64,000 bases of DNA from Massospora cicadina (lineage: Eukaryota; Entomophthoromycota; Entomophthoromycetes; Entomophthorales; Entomophthoraceae): NCBI GenBank assembly GCA_022478985.1, contig JAKSZP010012314.1, positions 1 through 64,000 of the forward strand, given 5' to 3'. The translations under genes were made by a program, and so were the position numbers. This document shows positions 1-11,199 of the stretch, piece after piece. The notes beneath the pieces were generated by a model. That model was not told where the DNA came from. It searched no databases and was given only the letters and a program-made list of their open reading frames with translations. Numbering within the stretch: the first letter of the stretch is position 1; each line of letters begins with the position of its first letter.

Positions 1-1211
1 ATTCAAAATTGTCTTAAATCCCAGAATACAGAATCTAGTATGGATGGTATTTTTCTTCTCACCATTAATTAAAAAATTCTCTCAACTCTCTCCGTGATAC
101 ACTTCTATATCCACATAATTGACAATTTTCTCAGGAAAATTATCATGATTATTTTAAAGGCATAATAAACCACTTATTTAGTAAGCACCAAAGTCAGAGC
201 GCTGACCTCAGCTTGCTTACTTTTAGGGCTGACTCGCTGCTCATGGAAACTACTTAGTGCAGATTAGGCACATACAACCTTCAATAACGTCACAGTAGCT
301 CTTAATTAGCAAAGCCTCCTCAGATGCTACCCATTGGTGCATTGATCACTTTATCAACATTTTTGCGCGCATTAAAAACTTTCTGCCACTCTTGGATATT
401 TTTGACTTATATTAGCCTTCATGGCTCAATTAAAACCTTTCCAAAATATTCCTTGGCAAGATCAGCGCCAATGTATCCTTGACAGAGAGTCTTCTATAAC
501 ACAGGTTAATCTTAGAATGGTTACTGGAAATTACTTCATATTTGGTTAATCCCAGAATGTTTACTGGTGATTACTGAAATGATACAATACAGATTTAATA
601 GTAAATGATAAAAATTTAGGATTCTGTAAAAGTTTTATTATATTTTATTCAAGGTGGGCTAGCCTGTGGATGATACCGCACCAATGAAGGGGATTTGAGT
701 AAATGTTAAAGGAGGATAAGACCTGGAAAACCTCTATGCGCAGCATATGATAGGCCAGGAACTCCATGAACTGCCTTGTTATTTGCTATCTTGGTTTGGG
801 GCAAAGGTGTGCAACGCCAACAGAGTTATAATTGTCCCCTGCCTAAAGTTTATCTACCAGAATCAAACTTGAGGAGGCAGTGGTAGAAAAGTTTTCTTAT
901 AAAAAGTGATGTCTAATATACTTCATGGGAATTCAAAATTTTAAATGAATGAAATATTATATGATATTTAGGAATATAGAGTTCAATATTGAAACTTTAA
1001 GATCTTCTAATCATATGTCTCACTGCTATTTTATCTCTTCTCTCATCTGAGTTAATTCCTGCATGTGGACGTGGACACTGTCTCATGCTGGTTACCCTTG
1101 AACCTTGATGTTCAGGTGTCTTTGTGCTAGGTACTAGATCTGAGATTTAATCATTTTACTCATTTTTAATTCTGTTTAATTACCAAATCTGGTATTAATA
1201 ACTTTGCCATT
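1..1211. other. AT-rich flank, no gene recognised
   Basis: No open frame of note, no LTR terminus and no match to the repeat families elsewhere in the window was found. It is the left flank of the Ty3-like element starting at 1212. Bases 1207-1211 (CCATT) are the candidate left target duplication of that element. Confidence 0.5.
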
Positions 1212-1958
1212 TGTGGGAATACAGCTAGTTGTGTGCTCGCTGGTGCTAAACACCACTAGATTTTACAACAGATTTATTAATTTAAGTAAAAATACTAAAA
1301 ATAAAAGCTGGTTTATCATGTTTTTATTAGTGCTGGTGCGGGAAAGAGAAAAACAAACCTCTTTCAATATCTGATAATTCAGTATTTAAACTGCATTGAG
1401 TGTCAAAAGGAATTTAATGGCAAGCTCAGAACAACTTATTATGTCTGAATAATGTAATATGTAAATTTGGCCTTTTAGCTTAGAAAACTCACTTTACTTT
1501 AGCTAAATGATGGATGTGGAGTTATTTTTTGGCAAGATGTACCCGTGGGGTAACGATTTAATAAATTTAAGCCAATCCACATTATATAAAATTATTGCAC
1601 CTTTGGGGACCCAGCCAAACCTATAAAAGGGGGTGGTCCCCGCTTAGGTGCTTTAAGGGAACTGGTTGTGGTTAGGGAGAACCATACAATGGACGCCCTA
1701 GAGTCCAATGTGTGGTCATAGTGATAAGACTTCTTGAACTCATGTTAATTGACCATGAGGTATCTGAAAATAGTGTTACCCCAAATTGTGGGGTTCCACT
1801 GAGAATCAACCAGGGTTTTTTAGCTGATAAAATCGCTGTTATTATTCAATTTACTCTTATCATCATTGCTATTTGTAAATGGCTAACTTTTCACCCCTTT
1901 TAGTCAATTTTGACCCAAAACCTACTTACCTTGAAGCCAGGAGGGAAAATGTCCAACA
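1212..1958 (-). repeat. G1 3' LTR (left copy)
   Basis: Begins TGTGGGAAT and ends GTCCAACA on the plus strand. It aligns over its whole length with 8520-9261 at roughly 85 percent by eye, for example the block CCTATAAAAGGGGGTGGTCC (1619-1638), which resembles a TATA box and transcription start. A polypurine tract abuts the right end: read on the minus strand, TTGAGGGGGTTA precedes the LTR start TGTTGGAC. Confidence 0.85.
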
Positions 1959-1970
1959 TAACCCCCTCAA
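1959..1970 (-). other. G1 polypurine tract
   Basis: Read on the minus strand, CTTGAGGGGGTTA lies directly upstream of the LTR start TGTTGGAC. This is where plus-strand DNA synthesis would be primed. The same G-run precedes the 3' LTRs of G2, G3 and Y. Confidence 0.7.
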
Positions 1971-2045
1971 GAATGTTGGGGGGAGAATAGGGCCGTAGGA
2001 AGCGGACATGTACCAAATTGATGGTAATCTTTATAGCCCTGGACT

Positions 2046-2990
2046 TTATAGAGTATTCGTTTCCTCTATTGTAGGTGATGGTGAAAGGACCCTCCCAAAT
2101 TGATCCAATCTTGCCGCTTCTAGGAGTGATGCGGTTAAATTAGTGCAATACCATAACAGACACTTGGAATTTAGGTAGGGGGTTTGGAGCTCATAGGCAG
2201 CCTGACCTTCTTTTGTCACCGTTTTAGCTAAATTGGTCATAGCCTCAGATTGAAGATGGATGATATGCTGAGCCAAACTTCTCATGGCTTCCTTGGGTTC
2301 CTCAGCTTTAGAGGAGAAGACATCTTTAGCTAATAGAGCAGGTACTCCTGAATCCCACCCATACAAGACATGTAATGGAAACATTTTTAAGATCCGGTGA
2401 TAACTAAAATGGTAAACCATAAGTGCACTGGGTAGGAATTGATCCCAGTGAAGGGGATCATAAGAAGCCATTTTTCGTGATATGGAGACTAAGGTTTCAT
2501 TTTCCCTCTTTACATTTGTTGGAAGAGGGATTATATGAAGCTGAGAAGAGTTTTTGGGCTCCCATAGAAGTAGCCAGGATTTTGACTAATCTTAAGGTGA
2601 AGTCCTACCATTGTCGCAGAGTAGTACTTGGGGAAAGCCATGTTGACATATAAGTTTTGGTGTAAAAATGTGGCTGTGGCCTTGGCCGTTTGGGCCTAGT
2701 CTTGAAATCATATTGCTTTTTACACGTGAGGCAGGCATCTAATACTTCAACAATAGTTAACATAATTTTTCCCAGTAGTACCAATCTTTAATCCACTCAT
2801 AGTTTTTCTTCGCTCTTCTATGACCTAGGGTGGAGTGAGCTTCCATAATAACAGGTACATGTTCTGAGGGCTAAAGGTAAGGTAGCCACTTTGCCCTCAC
2901 CATCTTGTACAATTTTACACTCTCTACTTTGGTGTTGCAGGAGTTGCAGCCTAAGATTTTTTGCACGGGCTTATCCTCATCCTCCCAATT
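2046..2990 (-). pseudogene. G1 integrase remnant
   Basis: The longest open piece (2046-2471, minus) resembles the end of a Ty3-type integrase: a segment ending in FPLHVLYGWDSGVP matches the usual S-P-F-x-L-L-Y-G-R motif after the catalytic core. The downstream part (NLAKTVTKEGQAAYEL) is closely matched in G2 and G3, so it is a lineage-specific C-terminal region. The catalytic core upstream (about 2480-2990) is interrupted by stops and frameshifts and no complete DDE triad can be read. There is no chromodomain before the polypurine tract. Non-functional. Confidence 0.7.
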
Positions 2991-2999
2991 GTTGGGGGT

Positions 3000-4460
3000 C
3001 ATTAAGAGTCATATAACCTCTCCACCTCGCTATTATCCAAGTGAAGGACTGGCAAACTAGTCAACCTATCAACATACAAGTGACGGGTTCCAGAACGGTG
3101 TTCAATCTTCTTGTTGTAATGTTGGAGCTTTGGAGCCCAGCGAGCTAACAGGCCAGTAGGATCCTTCATGTTCTGTAACCATTCTAATGAAGCGTGATTT
3201 TTGTAATCACTTGAGGGTCCTAAATAGGAAAGAGCGGTAGTGCTTTACAGCTAACAAAACACCAAGGCACTCCTTCTCAATTTACACTGTAGTTGCATTC
3301 TGCCTTTGACAGCATTTTACAAAATTAGGTTACAGAATGATCCAACTGTTTCCTTCCAATTGGGCTAAGATGGCCCTAATAGCGTATTCCAAGGCGTCAG
3401 TAAACAAATATAAGGGTTTGGTATTAATTTGGTGCCATATGTTAGGATGCTGTTTTATCAGTTGCTTCAGCGTTTAAAAAGCGGCCTTCTGTTTATAACC
3501 TCAATGAAAAGGAGCTTTATTGTTCATAAGCGGCCAAGAGGCTCTATGATCTGGTCAAACTTAGGGATGAACTAATGGTAATACCCCATTATCCCTAAAA
3601 ATACCTGAATATCCCGTACTTTTTTTAGGGGGAGAAATTTTTGAGATCGCTTCAATCTTATCTTGGATGGGTTGAATTCCCAGCTGAGAAATGGAGTGTC
3701 CAAGGAAATCCAGTTTTCTTTGGAAGAATGTACATTTCAAGGGTTTTAACTTGATATTTGACTCACCTAGCCGTTAAAACACCTCCTTCAGGTGATCTGA
3801 TGTTCGTTAAAAGTTTTTGAGAACACTGTGATGTCATTGAGATAGACACCGACGCAACTTTTCTTTTTTTCTTACATGATATAGTCCATAGCACGCTGAA
3901 AAGTTGCAGGTGCGTTGCACAACCCTTGAAGTAATTGAGTGGATTGAAAGTGACCCTCACTGCAATTTAGAGCACATTTTTCCTGGTCTTCGGGGGAAAG
4001 GTACATTTTCAATAGCCACTAGCCAAGTTCATGGCAGAGAAAAAGTTAGAGCCAGAGAGCTGAGCCAGTGCGTCATCAATATAGGGGATGGGATAGCTAT
4101 CCTTTTTTGTGAGTTAATTTAATTTGCAGTAGTCCATGACTATCAAATGATTTCCACTCTTCTTTTAATTAACAAAAGGTGAGAAGACAAAGGGCTTTGT
4201 GAAGGAACGAGTAACCTCACATCTAGTAACTGCTTGAGTTCCGTCCTCATCTGCTGTTCTTCCACCATTTATTTGCAGTAAGGTTTTTACCAAATTGAAT
4301 GAGCATCAACTACATTAATGGAGTAGAACCAGCCTAACATGTGGCCATAGTAATTATCTGATTTGTATATTATTTCGTTGAATTTCTAATTAAGTGTGAG
4401 CTTTTTCAAGTTCACGGGGGGTCAGCTCATCTGAGATATGGACATTGGTTAAGGTACAAA
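3000..4460 (-). pseudogene. G1 reverse transcriptase-RNase H remnant
   Basis: Minus-strand frames carry a Ty3-type RT. The finger region lies near 4200-4260 (an E-L-K-Q-L-L-D segment also present in G2 and G3). The active-site motif at 3833-3844 reads YLND instead of YLDD. RNase H begins near 3420 with F-T-D-A-L-E-Y-A-I-R-A-I-L-A-Q, matching the first catalytic Asp region. Many stops and shifts separate the blocks. The Asp-to-Asn change at the metal-binding site alone would abolish polymerase activity. RT would copy element RNA into cDNA and RNase H remove the RNA strand. Confidence 0.75.
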
Positions 4461-4723
4461 CCAGTTTATCCATTGGCAGGACCATATCCAACTTAGAGCA
4501 ATGGAGTGAATTTGTTTAACTTCCTCCACAGGAACTAACAAGCCTCTGCCAATCTCCTGGTGTTTTTTACCAACATGTCATTGCTGGTGAGGTTTCCCAA
4601 CAGAAGAGATATAGGCCTCTGGTAAGCTGTGTCAAGAACTCCAGGAAATACTCAAGGCTCTAAGGAACTAATGCCCTCAATACATATGAGGTGCAGCAAA
4701 ATAGTGGTGTAAAATTTGGAGTG

Positions 4724-4741
4724 TAATTTTTGTGTCAACCA
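4724..4741. repeat. Target-site duplication of HAL1-like #1, left copy
   Basis: TAATTTTTGTGTCAACCA here is repeated exactly at 6657-6674. An 18-bp perfect direct repeat fixes both ends of the nested insertion. G1 sequence continues on either side: the right side matches G3 at about 42750-42790. Confidence 0.92.
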
Positions 4742-4851
4742 AACTCTCTTTCTGCTCAGCATAACTTTCCAATTAAAATTACACGAATTAATAAAAGCAA
4801 ATTTTAATCGCCCATTGTAGTTTTGCTCAAATGTCCTCAGATTCTCCACAG

Positions 4852-4872
4852 GCTGCTCCAGTGTGGGGCAGC
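4852..4872 (+). promoter_or_regulatory. Conserved 5' hairpin of HAL1-like #1
   Basis: GCTGCTCCA, loop GTG, TGGGGCAGC: a 9-bp stem with one T-G wobble and a 3-base loop, about 110 bases from the 5' end. Equivalent hairpins occur in five other family copies (9387-9403, 22181-22205, 26617-26641, 35436-35456, 50307-50327). Function unknown; an RNA element of the 5' leader is the simplest reading. Confidence 0.6.
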
Positions 4873-5039
4873 GGCAAACCCCCCCCACCGTTTTCTATCC
4901 GGCAGGAAAAAGCGCTCAGACTGGTTCACACAGTCATTCCAAACCCATGGATGATTAATTCCTCCCAAGGATATTGACGCCCACCTTGCTCATACTCAAG
5001 TGGTACCTCGCTGCCCCTGGTGCTCCCCTGGAGCAACAT

Positions 5040-6518
5040 GAACTATGGCCTAAGGGTTGAATATGGGAAACTATTCCCATATCACAACCAAGCCATTATA
5101 AAAATGGCACAGGTGGTGTGACACACGCCGGATTCATAGATTTCCACCCCTATAAGGGTTATTTCAACCTCAACTTCACCTGTGAAGCCAATGCTGCCAC
5201 TGCAGCAACTGTGCCCCTGGTATTCCAGGGCACCCCCTCCCCACAACCCAAACCCCGCTCCCAGCAGATACCACTTTGGTCGTCCAGTTTGCTGGCTTGC
5301 CCACCCACCTCCCCCCTGAAGTGCTCCACCAGGAGCTGATGGACGGTTTGGCAGCCTATGGCTCCAACCCAATCTTACAATTTGTGGTCCCAAATGGGGC
5401 CACACGACTCGCTGGGCCTTGGGCATATGCCATGGTTAGCCCTGAATTTAGTAAAATCGCTGTGTTGATGCCCCCTTGCACCGTTATTCCTTCAGCACCC
5501 AACCATCCAAACCTGGGCCCGCGTCAAGAGTGGGTGGATGATATGTCCATCATGTTTTGAGTTAGACCACTCAAAATGCAAGTGTCCCTCCTTAGCCACT
5601 TCCAATGGATTAATGACTTGTCCGCTGACCTCCAATCCGCTGCCCACCCCATACAAGTTCCAGTATGGGGCACAATACTGCCTCCCCCTCCCCCAAAACT
5701 GGAAGCTGCAGTTGCACCTGCAGCCATCTATCAGCCTCCTTCTTGCCCACATGCCACAAATGATTCCTCTAATCAAGCATAGGATTGGGTCCCAGTTTGA
5801 TCCCATGCTTCCTCAAGTGAATCAACCAAACCTCAACCATATACCGATTCCCCAATTCAATTCAACCAAAACCCATAGGAGTTATTGGCTGAAATTGATG
5901 AATCAGGTAAGCTCATTGAAGAAAGTATCTCTGCAAATCAAGCAGTTCAGTAATGAAGTTTGGGATGCCAAATACCCCCCTCAACTAAATATCCCATAGC
6001 CAAATGCCAAATCATTTTGCAGTAATCTTTATCTTGCAGTCAAAGCAGCTGCAACACCAGATTGTCACCCCCTTTGTAAAGCTGTCGCCAAATCAGTGGC
6101 GATGCTCACAGGAGGAATTCCACCTCCTGTTATCCCCAAACTCTTACTCAAAAAAGTAAAATTACAGTAAAAATGCTATACAAAAATGCTAACAATGCTA
6201 TCCAGAATGTGGCAACTATAGCATGGAACCCATAAGCTAAAATCACCTGAACCAACATTGCCACGTTCATTAAACTCCCAGATGCCCGCATTAAATCTGA
6301 AAAGCTTTAACGAATATATCAGTGCCATTTACCTATATGGCAATTTACATAAAATTCCAATTATTGGAGATATCAAACCACATGCCGCAGATGCCCCAAC
6401 GCCCTTTATGTCTGCCGTGACGTGCACTCTACTATGGGAGGAAGAAGCTGCTGCTGAAGATGAGCCCCCTGACCCCCACCTCCCCTTATGCCATGGAGGG
6501 ATAAGTAGTTTCCCTTGA
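5040..6518 (+). pseudogene. ORF1-like RNA-binding protein of HAL1-like #1, degenerate
   Basis: Plus-strand frames give, in order: an N-terminal N-Y-G-L-R-V-E-Y-G-K stretch; an RRM-like region with G-Y-F-N-L-N-F; a segment T-T-L-V-V-Q-F-A-G-L-P shared with copy #7; the zinc knuckle CPSCFELDHSKCKC (5544-5585, CX2CX4HX4C); a Pro-rich linker; the acidic motif (E-I-D-E-S-G-K, about 5890-5915); and a C-terminal block with D-A-P-T-P-F-M-S-A and D-E-P-P-D-P. LINE ORF1 proteins coat their RNA and act as chaperones, and the layout suggests the same role here. Several frameshifts and stops make this copy inactive. An overlapping minus-strand open frame at 5082-5426 is only its complement. Confidence 0.75.
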
Positions 6519-6656
6519 CCACCTGGTTGGTTGTTTTTTTTTAAAGTGTTTCACTCAATCCGCTCATTTGGGCGTTTTGTTTGAACCAATTAGTTATGTT
6601 AATTTTGAGTTTAGTTTTAGTAATGTCCATCCCCTGGTCAGCTTACCTTGAATAAA

Positions 6657-6674
6657 TAATTTTTGTGTCAACCA
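6657..6674. repeat. Target-site duplication of HAL1-like #1, right copy
   Basis: Exact copy of 4724-4741. It follows the element's GAATAAA tail directly. Confidence 0.92.
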
Positions 6675-7210
6675 CTCATTGTTCACCAGGCTTAATCAAA
6701 AAATCATCTGAAGAATAGAAAGGGATACCATCCCTAGCATCCACTGAATTTGGCTTTTTTGTGTTGCACTCAAAGTGAAAATGCAAAGTCTTAGTGGAAA
6801 AGGGGTATTCAATTAGTTAAACATTCATTCTTTCCGGGATCTTTATTGGATAAGACTAAATGGACTTTTTAGTTGATTAACAAGAGGAAACCTTGCTTCA
6901 TGTTAATAATTCCCTCATAATCAATCATAAATTGGGTACCTATGAGAATATCATAGTTGTTGTCCAAGGCCACTGCAGGGACTGATAAGAAAAGCTTCCC
7001 AATTATAATGGGAATGGAAGACTATGCCTCAATGGCTCAGGTGGTATTCAGGCCTGCGGTTTAAACCCTTGATTGTACTTCAAGTCAGGCGCCAGATTTA
7101 TCCTTTTTATAAGATTAGTGAATATTAAGTTGACTGGGGAGCCAGCGTCTAGGATGGCCATTACCCGGACTATTTGAATGACCACTTAAGCCTTGGTGAG
7201 TGTTCCCCCA
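6675..7210 (-). pseudogene. G1 protease remnant
   Basis: On the minus strand, bases 7141-7149 encode D-A-G within A-I-L-D-A-G-S-P-V-N-L. This aligns with the aspartic protease site I-L-D-T-G-S-P-V-N of G2 (16940-16948), with the active-site Thr changed to Ala. The surrounding frame is broken. The product would have cleaved the Gag-Pol polyprotein. It lies between gag (right) and RT (left, beyond the HAL1-like insertion), as expected for a Ty3-type element. Confidence 0.7.
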
Positions 7211-7448
7211 AAGTTAGGAGACAGGGCCAAGACCTCCTGAAGCCGGAAAGTGAAGGTTAATTTATGTGCAGTCTCATGGTATTTATCCAGGATGGCTTTC
7301 ATGGTATGGAACCTCTGAAGAGGTTGGATCAAGCCAGCTAAGAACTAATCACCATTTCTGGCAGTTTCAATAATTTTTGGACGCCCTAAATTTTAGCTGA
7401 GGTATGTTTCCTCAGGTATGGTGGTTCATATACTCCTCCAGCGTTCAA

Positions 7449-8490
7449 TTAATCAGGGACCTCCACTTCTGTGGGTGCTCCAATTATGTAGTAACCAACG
7501 TCATCGTCACCCCCCTCAAATTCATCCCCAGGGGTATTCTCAACAACTGGCAAAGTTGCAATTGATGTAGAGGAGACGGCCACATGAGGCTGGGTAGCCT
7601 TAAGCGCAACTACCAGCTTGGATGGAGGGGAAGGCACAGCAGCTTTGATGATCTTGTTCAGGAGCAGGGGTAATAACTGCATTACAGGTTGCAGAATTAC
7701 AAGAGGGAGTGATATCAGTTTTAAGTCGCACTGAGGGAGCAGTTTCAAAGGGAGGATAAGCATAGGAGGGTTCACCCCCAACTGGTCTATAGCCAAAAGA
7801 ACCTCAATGGTTAGAACGGAAGGTTTCACCTCAGCTTTATTTGTTATTACACATGAATTGTAATCATAAAATTAAAAAAGCCTCCTTTATTTTGCGGATG
7901 TTTTTGAAGTGGCATTTCACTGATATGATAATCCTGGCTTGAGAGGTTTGGGAAGCTAACCCAGTTAACATGGCTGCGATAATATCATCAAGGGTTAGCA
8001 TGTTAGACGTTGACAACCTTTGCACAGCAAGGTAAAATCGTTCAGCAAAGGACAATGGGCGGTTCACCCTCATACATGCTAAGGCGCGTAAAGGCTTGTT
8101 TTCCTTGTGTAGACTCTGCTTTTAACTGAATTCAGCCAAAATAGCCTCCTTCACCCCTACCCAGGTATGCAGAGTGTCCATATAAGGGACTATCATCTCT
8201 TGTGCCAGGAGACTTAAGCAAGGTTCTTGTATTGAACTTTTTGCTTATCCGTTGCGCCATACATGGCGGCTTCATAAACATACAATAAGGAAGCAATGTT
8301 CCCTTCACCAGGGATGTACATGTCTTTAAAAAAGGGATTATAAAGGGCGTTTCTCAAGATTTTGATAGTGGGATAAAGCGCTTGATAGTTGCTTTTCCAA
8401 GGCAACTTTCGTGATTTATTTAAAAAGGTAAAAATTGGAGGGTTATCACTTTGGAAGCCTCCGTTTTGAGTTTGTTTATCTTTAGTGTGC
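7449..8490 (-). pseudogene. G1 gag remnant
   Basis: Three minus-strand open pieces (8214 to about 8490, 7864-8073, 7449-7829) follow the primer site. The first contains F-F-K-D-M-Y-I-P-G-E-G-N-I-A-S-L-L-Y-V-Y, matched in G2 (about 14790) and G3 (49540-49650), so this is the conserved capsid-like core. The last piece is Pro/Ser-rich and ends in an acidic D-E-F-E-G-G-D-D-D segment, also found before the protease of G2. No clear CCHC knuckle remains. An upstream ATG at 8561 lies inside the LTR and is not taken as the start. Confidence 0.65.
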
Positions 8491-8498
8491 AGGATTGA

Positions 8499-8516
8499 CC
8501 CCTGTAGTGAGCGCCG
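8499..8516 (-). promoter_or_regulatory. G1 tRNA primer-binding site
   Basis: Read on the minus strand: CGGCGCTCACTACAGGGG, two or three bases inside the 5' LTR. It differs by two transitions from TGGTGCTCACTACAGGGG seen in G2, Y and G3. A tRNA ending CCCCTGTAGTGAGCACCA would prime here. Confidence 0.7.
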
Positions 8517-8519
8517 CTT

Positions 8520-9261
8520 TGTGGGAATCCAGCTAGTTGTGTGCTCGCTGGTGCTAAACACTGATGTATTCCAAAACGGTTTTATAATCTTAAAGATAAA
8601 ATCACTAATTAAATAAAAAGCTGGTTTCTATGTTTTTATTAGTGCAGGCATGGGAAGAGATAAAACAAGCCTTTCTCAATATCTGTTTATTCATTATTTA
8701 AACTGTATTGAGGGTCAAAAGGAATCTAATGGTAAGCTCAGAACAACTTAGTATGTCTGAATAATGTAATATGTAAATTTGGCCTTTTAGCTTAGAAAAC
8801 TCACTAAACTTTAGCTAAATGATGGATGGGGAGTTAAATTTTGGCAAGATGTACCCTTGAGGTAACGATTTAATAAATTTAAGTCAATCCACATTAGATA
8901 AATTTTATGCACCTTGGGAGACCCAGCCAATCCTATAAAAGGGGGTGGTCCCCACTTAGGTGCTTTAAGGGACCTGGTTGTGGCTAGGGGAGAACCATAC
9001 AATGAATGACCCAGAGTCCACTGTGTGGGCAGAGTAATACGACTTCTTGATCTCATGTTAATTGCCCGTGAGGTATTTGATTTAGTGTTACCTCAATTGT
9101 GGGGTTTCACTGAGAATCAAACAGGGTCTTTTAGCTGATAAAATCATTAATATTATTCAAATCGCTCTTATCATTATTGCCAATATGTAAATATCCAATA
9201 TTTATCCCTTTTGACTAATTTTGACCCAAAATATTCTTATCTTGAAGCTGGGAGGGCAAAA
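8520..9261 (-). repeat. G1 5' LTR (right copy, split near its end)
   Basis: Begins TGTGGGAATCC and aligns with 1212-1958 to its end. The last few bases (about 11177-11194, AGAGGGCAAATGTCTGATA) are displaced by HAL1-like #2. CCTATAAAAGGGGGTGGTCC (8933-8952) is the TATA-like block. In the element's own orientation this is the promoter LTR. Confidence 0.8.
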
Positions 9262-9386
9262 TAAATTACCATCTTTCTTTCACTTTGATATCTATAATCA
9301 AAACCAAATTTTGATTTTTAAAAAAATACAAAATATGACTGCTCATATGAGCAAAAATCTAAAATGTTGATGATTTCGACGTCCAC

Positions 9387-9403
9387 TGTCCCAGCATGGG
9401 ACG
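9387..9403 (+). promoter_or_regulatory. Variant 5' hairpin of HAL1-like #2
   Basis: TGTCCCA, loop GCA, TGGGACG. Relative to the other copies one stem pair is swapped from C-G to T-A (GTCCCA/TGGGAC), so pairing is kept while sequence changes. Confidence 0.55.
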
Positions 9404-9639
9404 ATGGTGTGCAACTGCTGGTGTGTTTTGACCACCTCTGAAGCATGCCCAAGCTAGCTCTGCTAGCTCTCCCAACGCTACTGGGCGTTATGCCTCCCAG
9501 GACTTGGCTTGCACCTCAAAAGCTCCAAAAGCGGTACTCTGGAGCCATTTGGTGTTCCCACGGAGCAATTTGTGTTTTAACCTCCAGGTCAAATATGAAA
9601 ATCTTTTCCATACACAAGCGCAGCCATCACCAAGATGGA

Positions 9640-11032
9640 CACAGCGGTGTATAAATCAGCTGGCTTAATTTATTTTCGCCCCTTCAAGGGTATTTTGATC
9701 TCAGCTTCCATTCTGACACTAATGCAATGGCAGCATCTAAGCTGCCCTTAATTTTTAAAAATATATACATTCCTACTGTTTGCACCTGGCTCCCAGATGA
9801 GGCCACTTTGGTGGTCCAGTTCACTGGGTTGCCCTCTCACCTTTTTCCTGAACGCCTCTGCCAGGAGCTCACTAGGGGTTGGACATTAACAGCGCAGACC
9901 CCATAATGCAATTTGTGGTCCTGAATGTAGTGGATTGTTTGGCAGGACCATGCGCCTTTGTGATGATCTGCCCATTTTATCATGACACCCATCTCACAAT
10001 TACCCCTCACAGGGTGATCAGATATGCCCTGATCCCCAATTTGGGGCATGCAGCAAGAACATCTGAACCATTTGCTCCTTGTGCTTTGAGCTTGATCACA
10101 TGAAGCACAAGTGCCCAATGGCTTCCACCTCCGCTGCTTCTGCTGCTTCCCCCTCAATTTTCAGCTTAGCTTCTGCCACGCCCAATTTTTTTAAGTGGGG
10201 CTTGATTCTTCCAACCCAAATTTCAGTGAATTCTGGTGTGGTTTCCAAAGAGGCAGCCAATCAAAATTTTAGAAAATTAAAAAAGTTTTGGTCGATTTAC
10301 GCCAACCTGAGCCAATGGCTGAAACAGTTTCAACTGAGCTGCCATGGTTGACAGTTCACAGCCAATCAGGTGTGGCCAACTTGCCAACTCCAGTGGCTGG
10401 GTCAGCATTAGCTGAGTCAGATCCTTTTGAGTGTCTCAATTTGATTGACAAAAATGACCAGTCATATAACGTTAAACCAGATTTTGCACTTGAGGAGTTT
10501 TTCGTCAATCCTCCTAAATTGTGTCCCCACAGTATTTGTCCTAAGAACGGTTATCCCATTTATAATAATATAATTAAAATGGCAGTCAAAGCCGCTGCAG
10601 TTCCTGCCAACACCCTACTCCGCCAGCAACTCCATAGGGCAATGGAACCCCTGGTGAGGTATTCCTATCCCTAATTTTCCTCATGATTTTTGAGGAAGAT
10701 GAAAAAAATGAAATTTAGGTGCTCACATTTAGTGTGAGCCATGTAGCATCAACGTGGCAAAAACTATTCTTTTTAACCCTGATTATCCTGAAACCTGCTG
10801 GTGCATCAAGTCTTTCATTTGTGTGCCTGCTTTCATCACTTTTGCTAAGCATCAACTTGCTCAATATGGTGAGGCGATGGACAGCTCTGTCCTCATAAAT
10901 GAAGAACACCCACAACTATATCTCAATATGCCCCATGTCACTGATGCTCCCACCCCTAATGCTGTCTGCCATGGTCTGCCAGCTAAAGCGGGTGCCAGAC
11001 AAAAGCTTCCCCAAAGCTTCCTCACTTTCTGA
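9640..11032 (+). pseudogene. ORF1-like protein of HAL1-like #2, degenerate
   Basis: The RRM-like block (F-R-P-F-K-G-Y-F-D-L-S-F equivalent, about 9670-9710) is followed by D-P-I-M-Q-F-V-V-L-N (9897-9930) and by a complete knuckle CSLCFELDHMKHKC encoded at 10073-10114. The longest open piece is 10288-10674, ending in a conserved A-V-K-A-A-A-V-P-A-N-T-L-L helical segment. A later piece (10754-11032) includes V-T-D-A-P-T-P, the C-terminal family motif. At least three frame changes separate these blocks. RNA-binding ORF1-type role is inferred. Confidence 0.68.
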
Positions 11033-11199
11033 TATGGCTTCCTAGGCTGTTAGCTGAGGTGCTATATTAGGAATTTTTTATTTCTAATAATCCCTTTGTT
11101 TGGCCCATTTGCAAATAAAGATTCATGGCAGCCCCCCCTTTAGGTTGGGCACCACTAGTGCTAAAAAAAGAATCCAGAGGGCAAATGTCTGATAACATT

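Larger units (their letters stand above)
4742..6656 (+). mobile_element. HAL1-like #1: ORF1-only non-LTR element
   Basis: A 1.9-kb insertion bounded by an 18-bp perfect target duplication. It starts AACTCTCTTTCTGC, close to the LINE A/B 5' end, and finishes with GTCCATCCCCTGGTCAGCTT followed by a GAATAAA tail, nearly the same as LINE B's 3' end. It carries the family hairpin (4852-4872) and a degenerate ORF1-like protein with a zinc knuckle, and no endonuclease or RT. Mobilisation by the LINE machinery is inferred from the shared termini and the duplication. It inserted in the pol region of G1 in the opposite orientation. Confidence 0.85.
9262..11176 (+). mobile_element. HAL1-like #2: ORF1-only non-LTR element
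   Basis: Begins near ACCATCTTTCTTTCAC, carries a variant family hairpin (9387-9403), a zinc knuckle and a degraded 3' tail. Host LTR sequence GAGGGCAAAA just before it is echoed as GAGGGCAAAT at about 11178, giving an approximate target duplication of about 10 bp. The tail region 11128-11168 contains a separate poly(A)-ending motif (CACCACTAGTGCTAAAAAAA) that may be a further small insertion. Ends are less certain than for copy #1. Confidence 0.7.
1212..11194 (-). mobile_element. G1: Ty3-like LTR retrotransposon, decayed, with two nested insertions
   Basis: Two direct LTRs (1212-1958 and 8520-9261, the latter finishing at about 11177-11194) flank an internal region read on the minus strand in the order primer site, gag, protease, RT, RNase H, integrase, polypurine tract. 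That is Ty3/mdg4 order. Frames are broken throughout, so it is not autonomous. HAL1-like #1 sits between protease and RT. HAL1-like #2 sits a few bases inside the end of the right LTR. Candidate 5-bp target duplication: CCATT (1207-1211) and ACATT (11195-11199), 4 of 5 matching. No chromodomain is visible. The gag is homologous to that of G2 and G3, so the three form one superfamily. Confidence 0.85.

Noticed and set aside
5082..5426. 114-codon minus-strand frame, Gly/Trp-rich
   Set aside because: Complement of the HAL1-like #1 coding region, whose plus-strand reading has the conserved RRM-like block and knuckle.
8214..8561. ATG at 8561 as gag start of G1
   Set aside because: It lies inside the LTR upstream of the primer-binding site; gag translation is expected below 8499.
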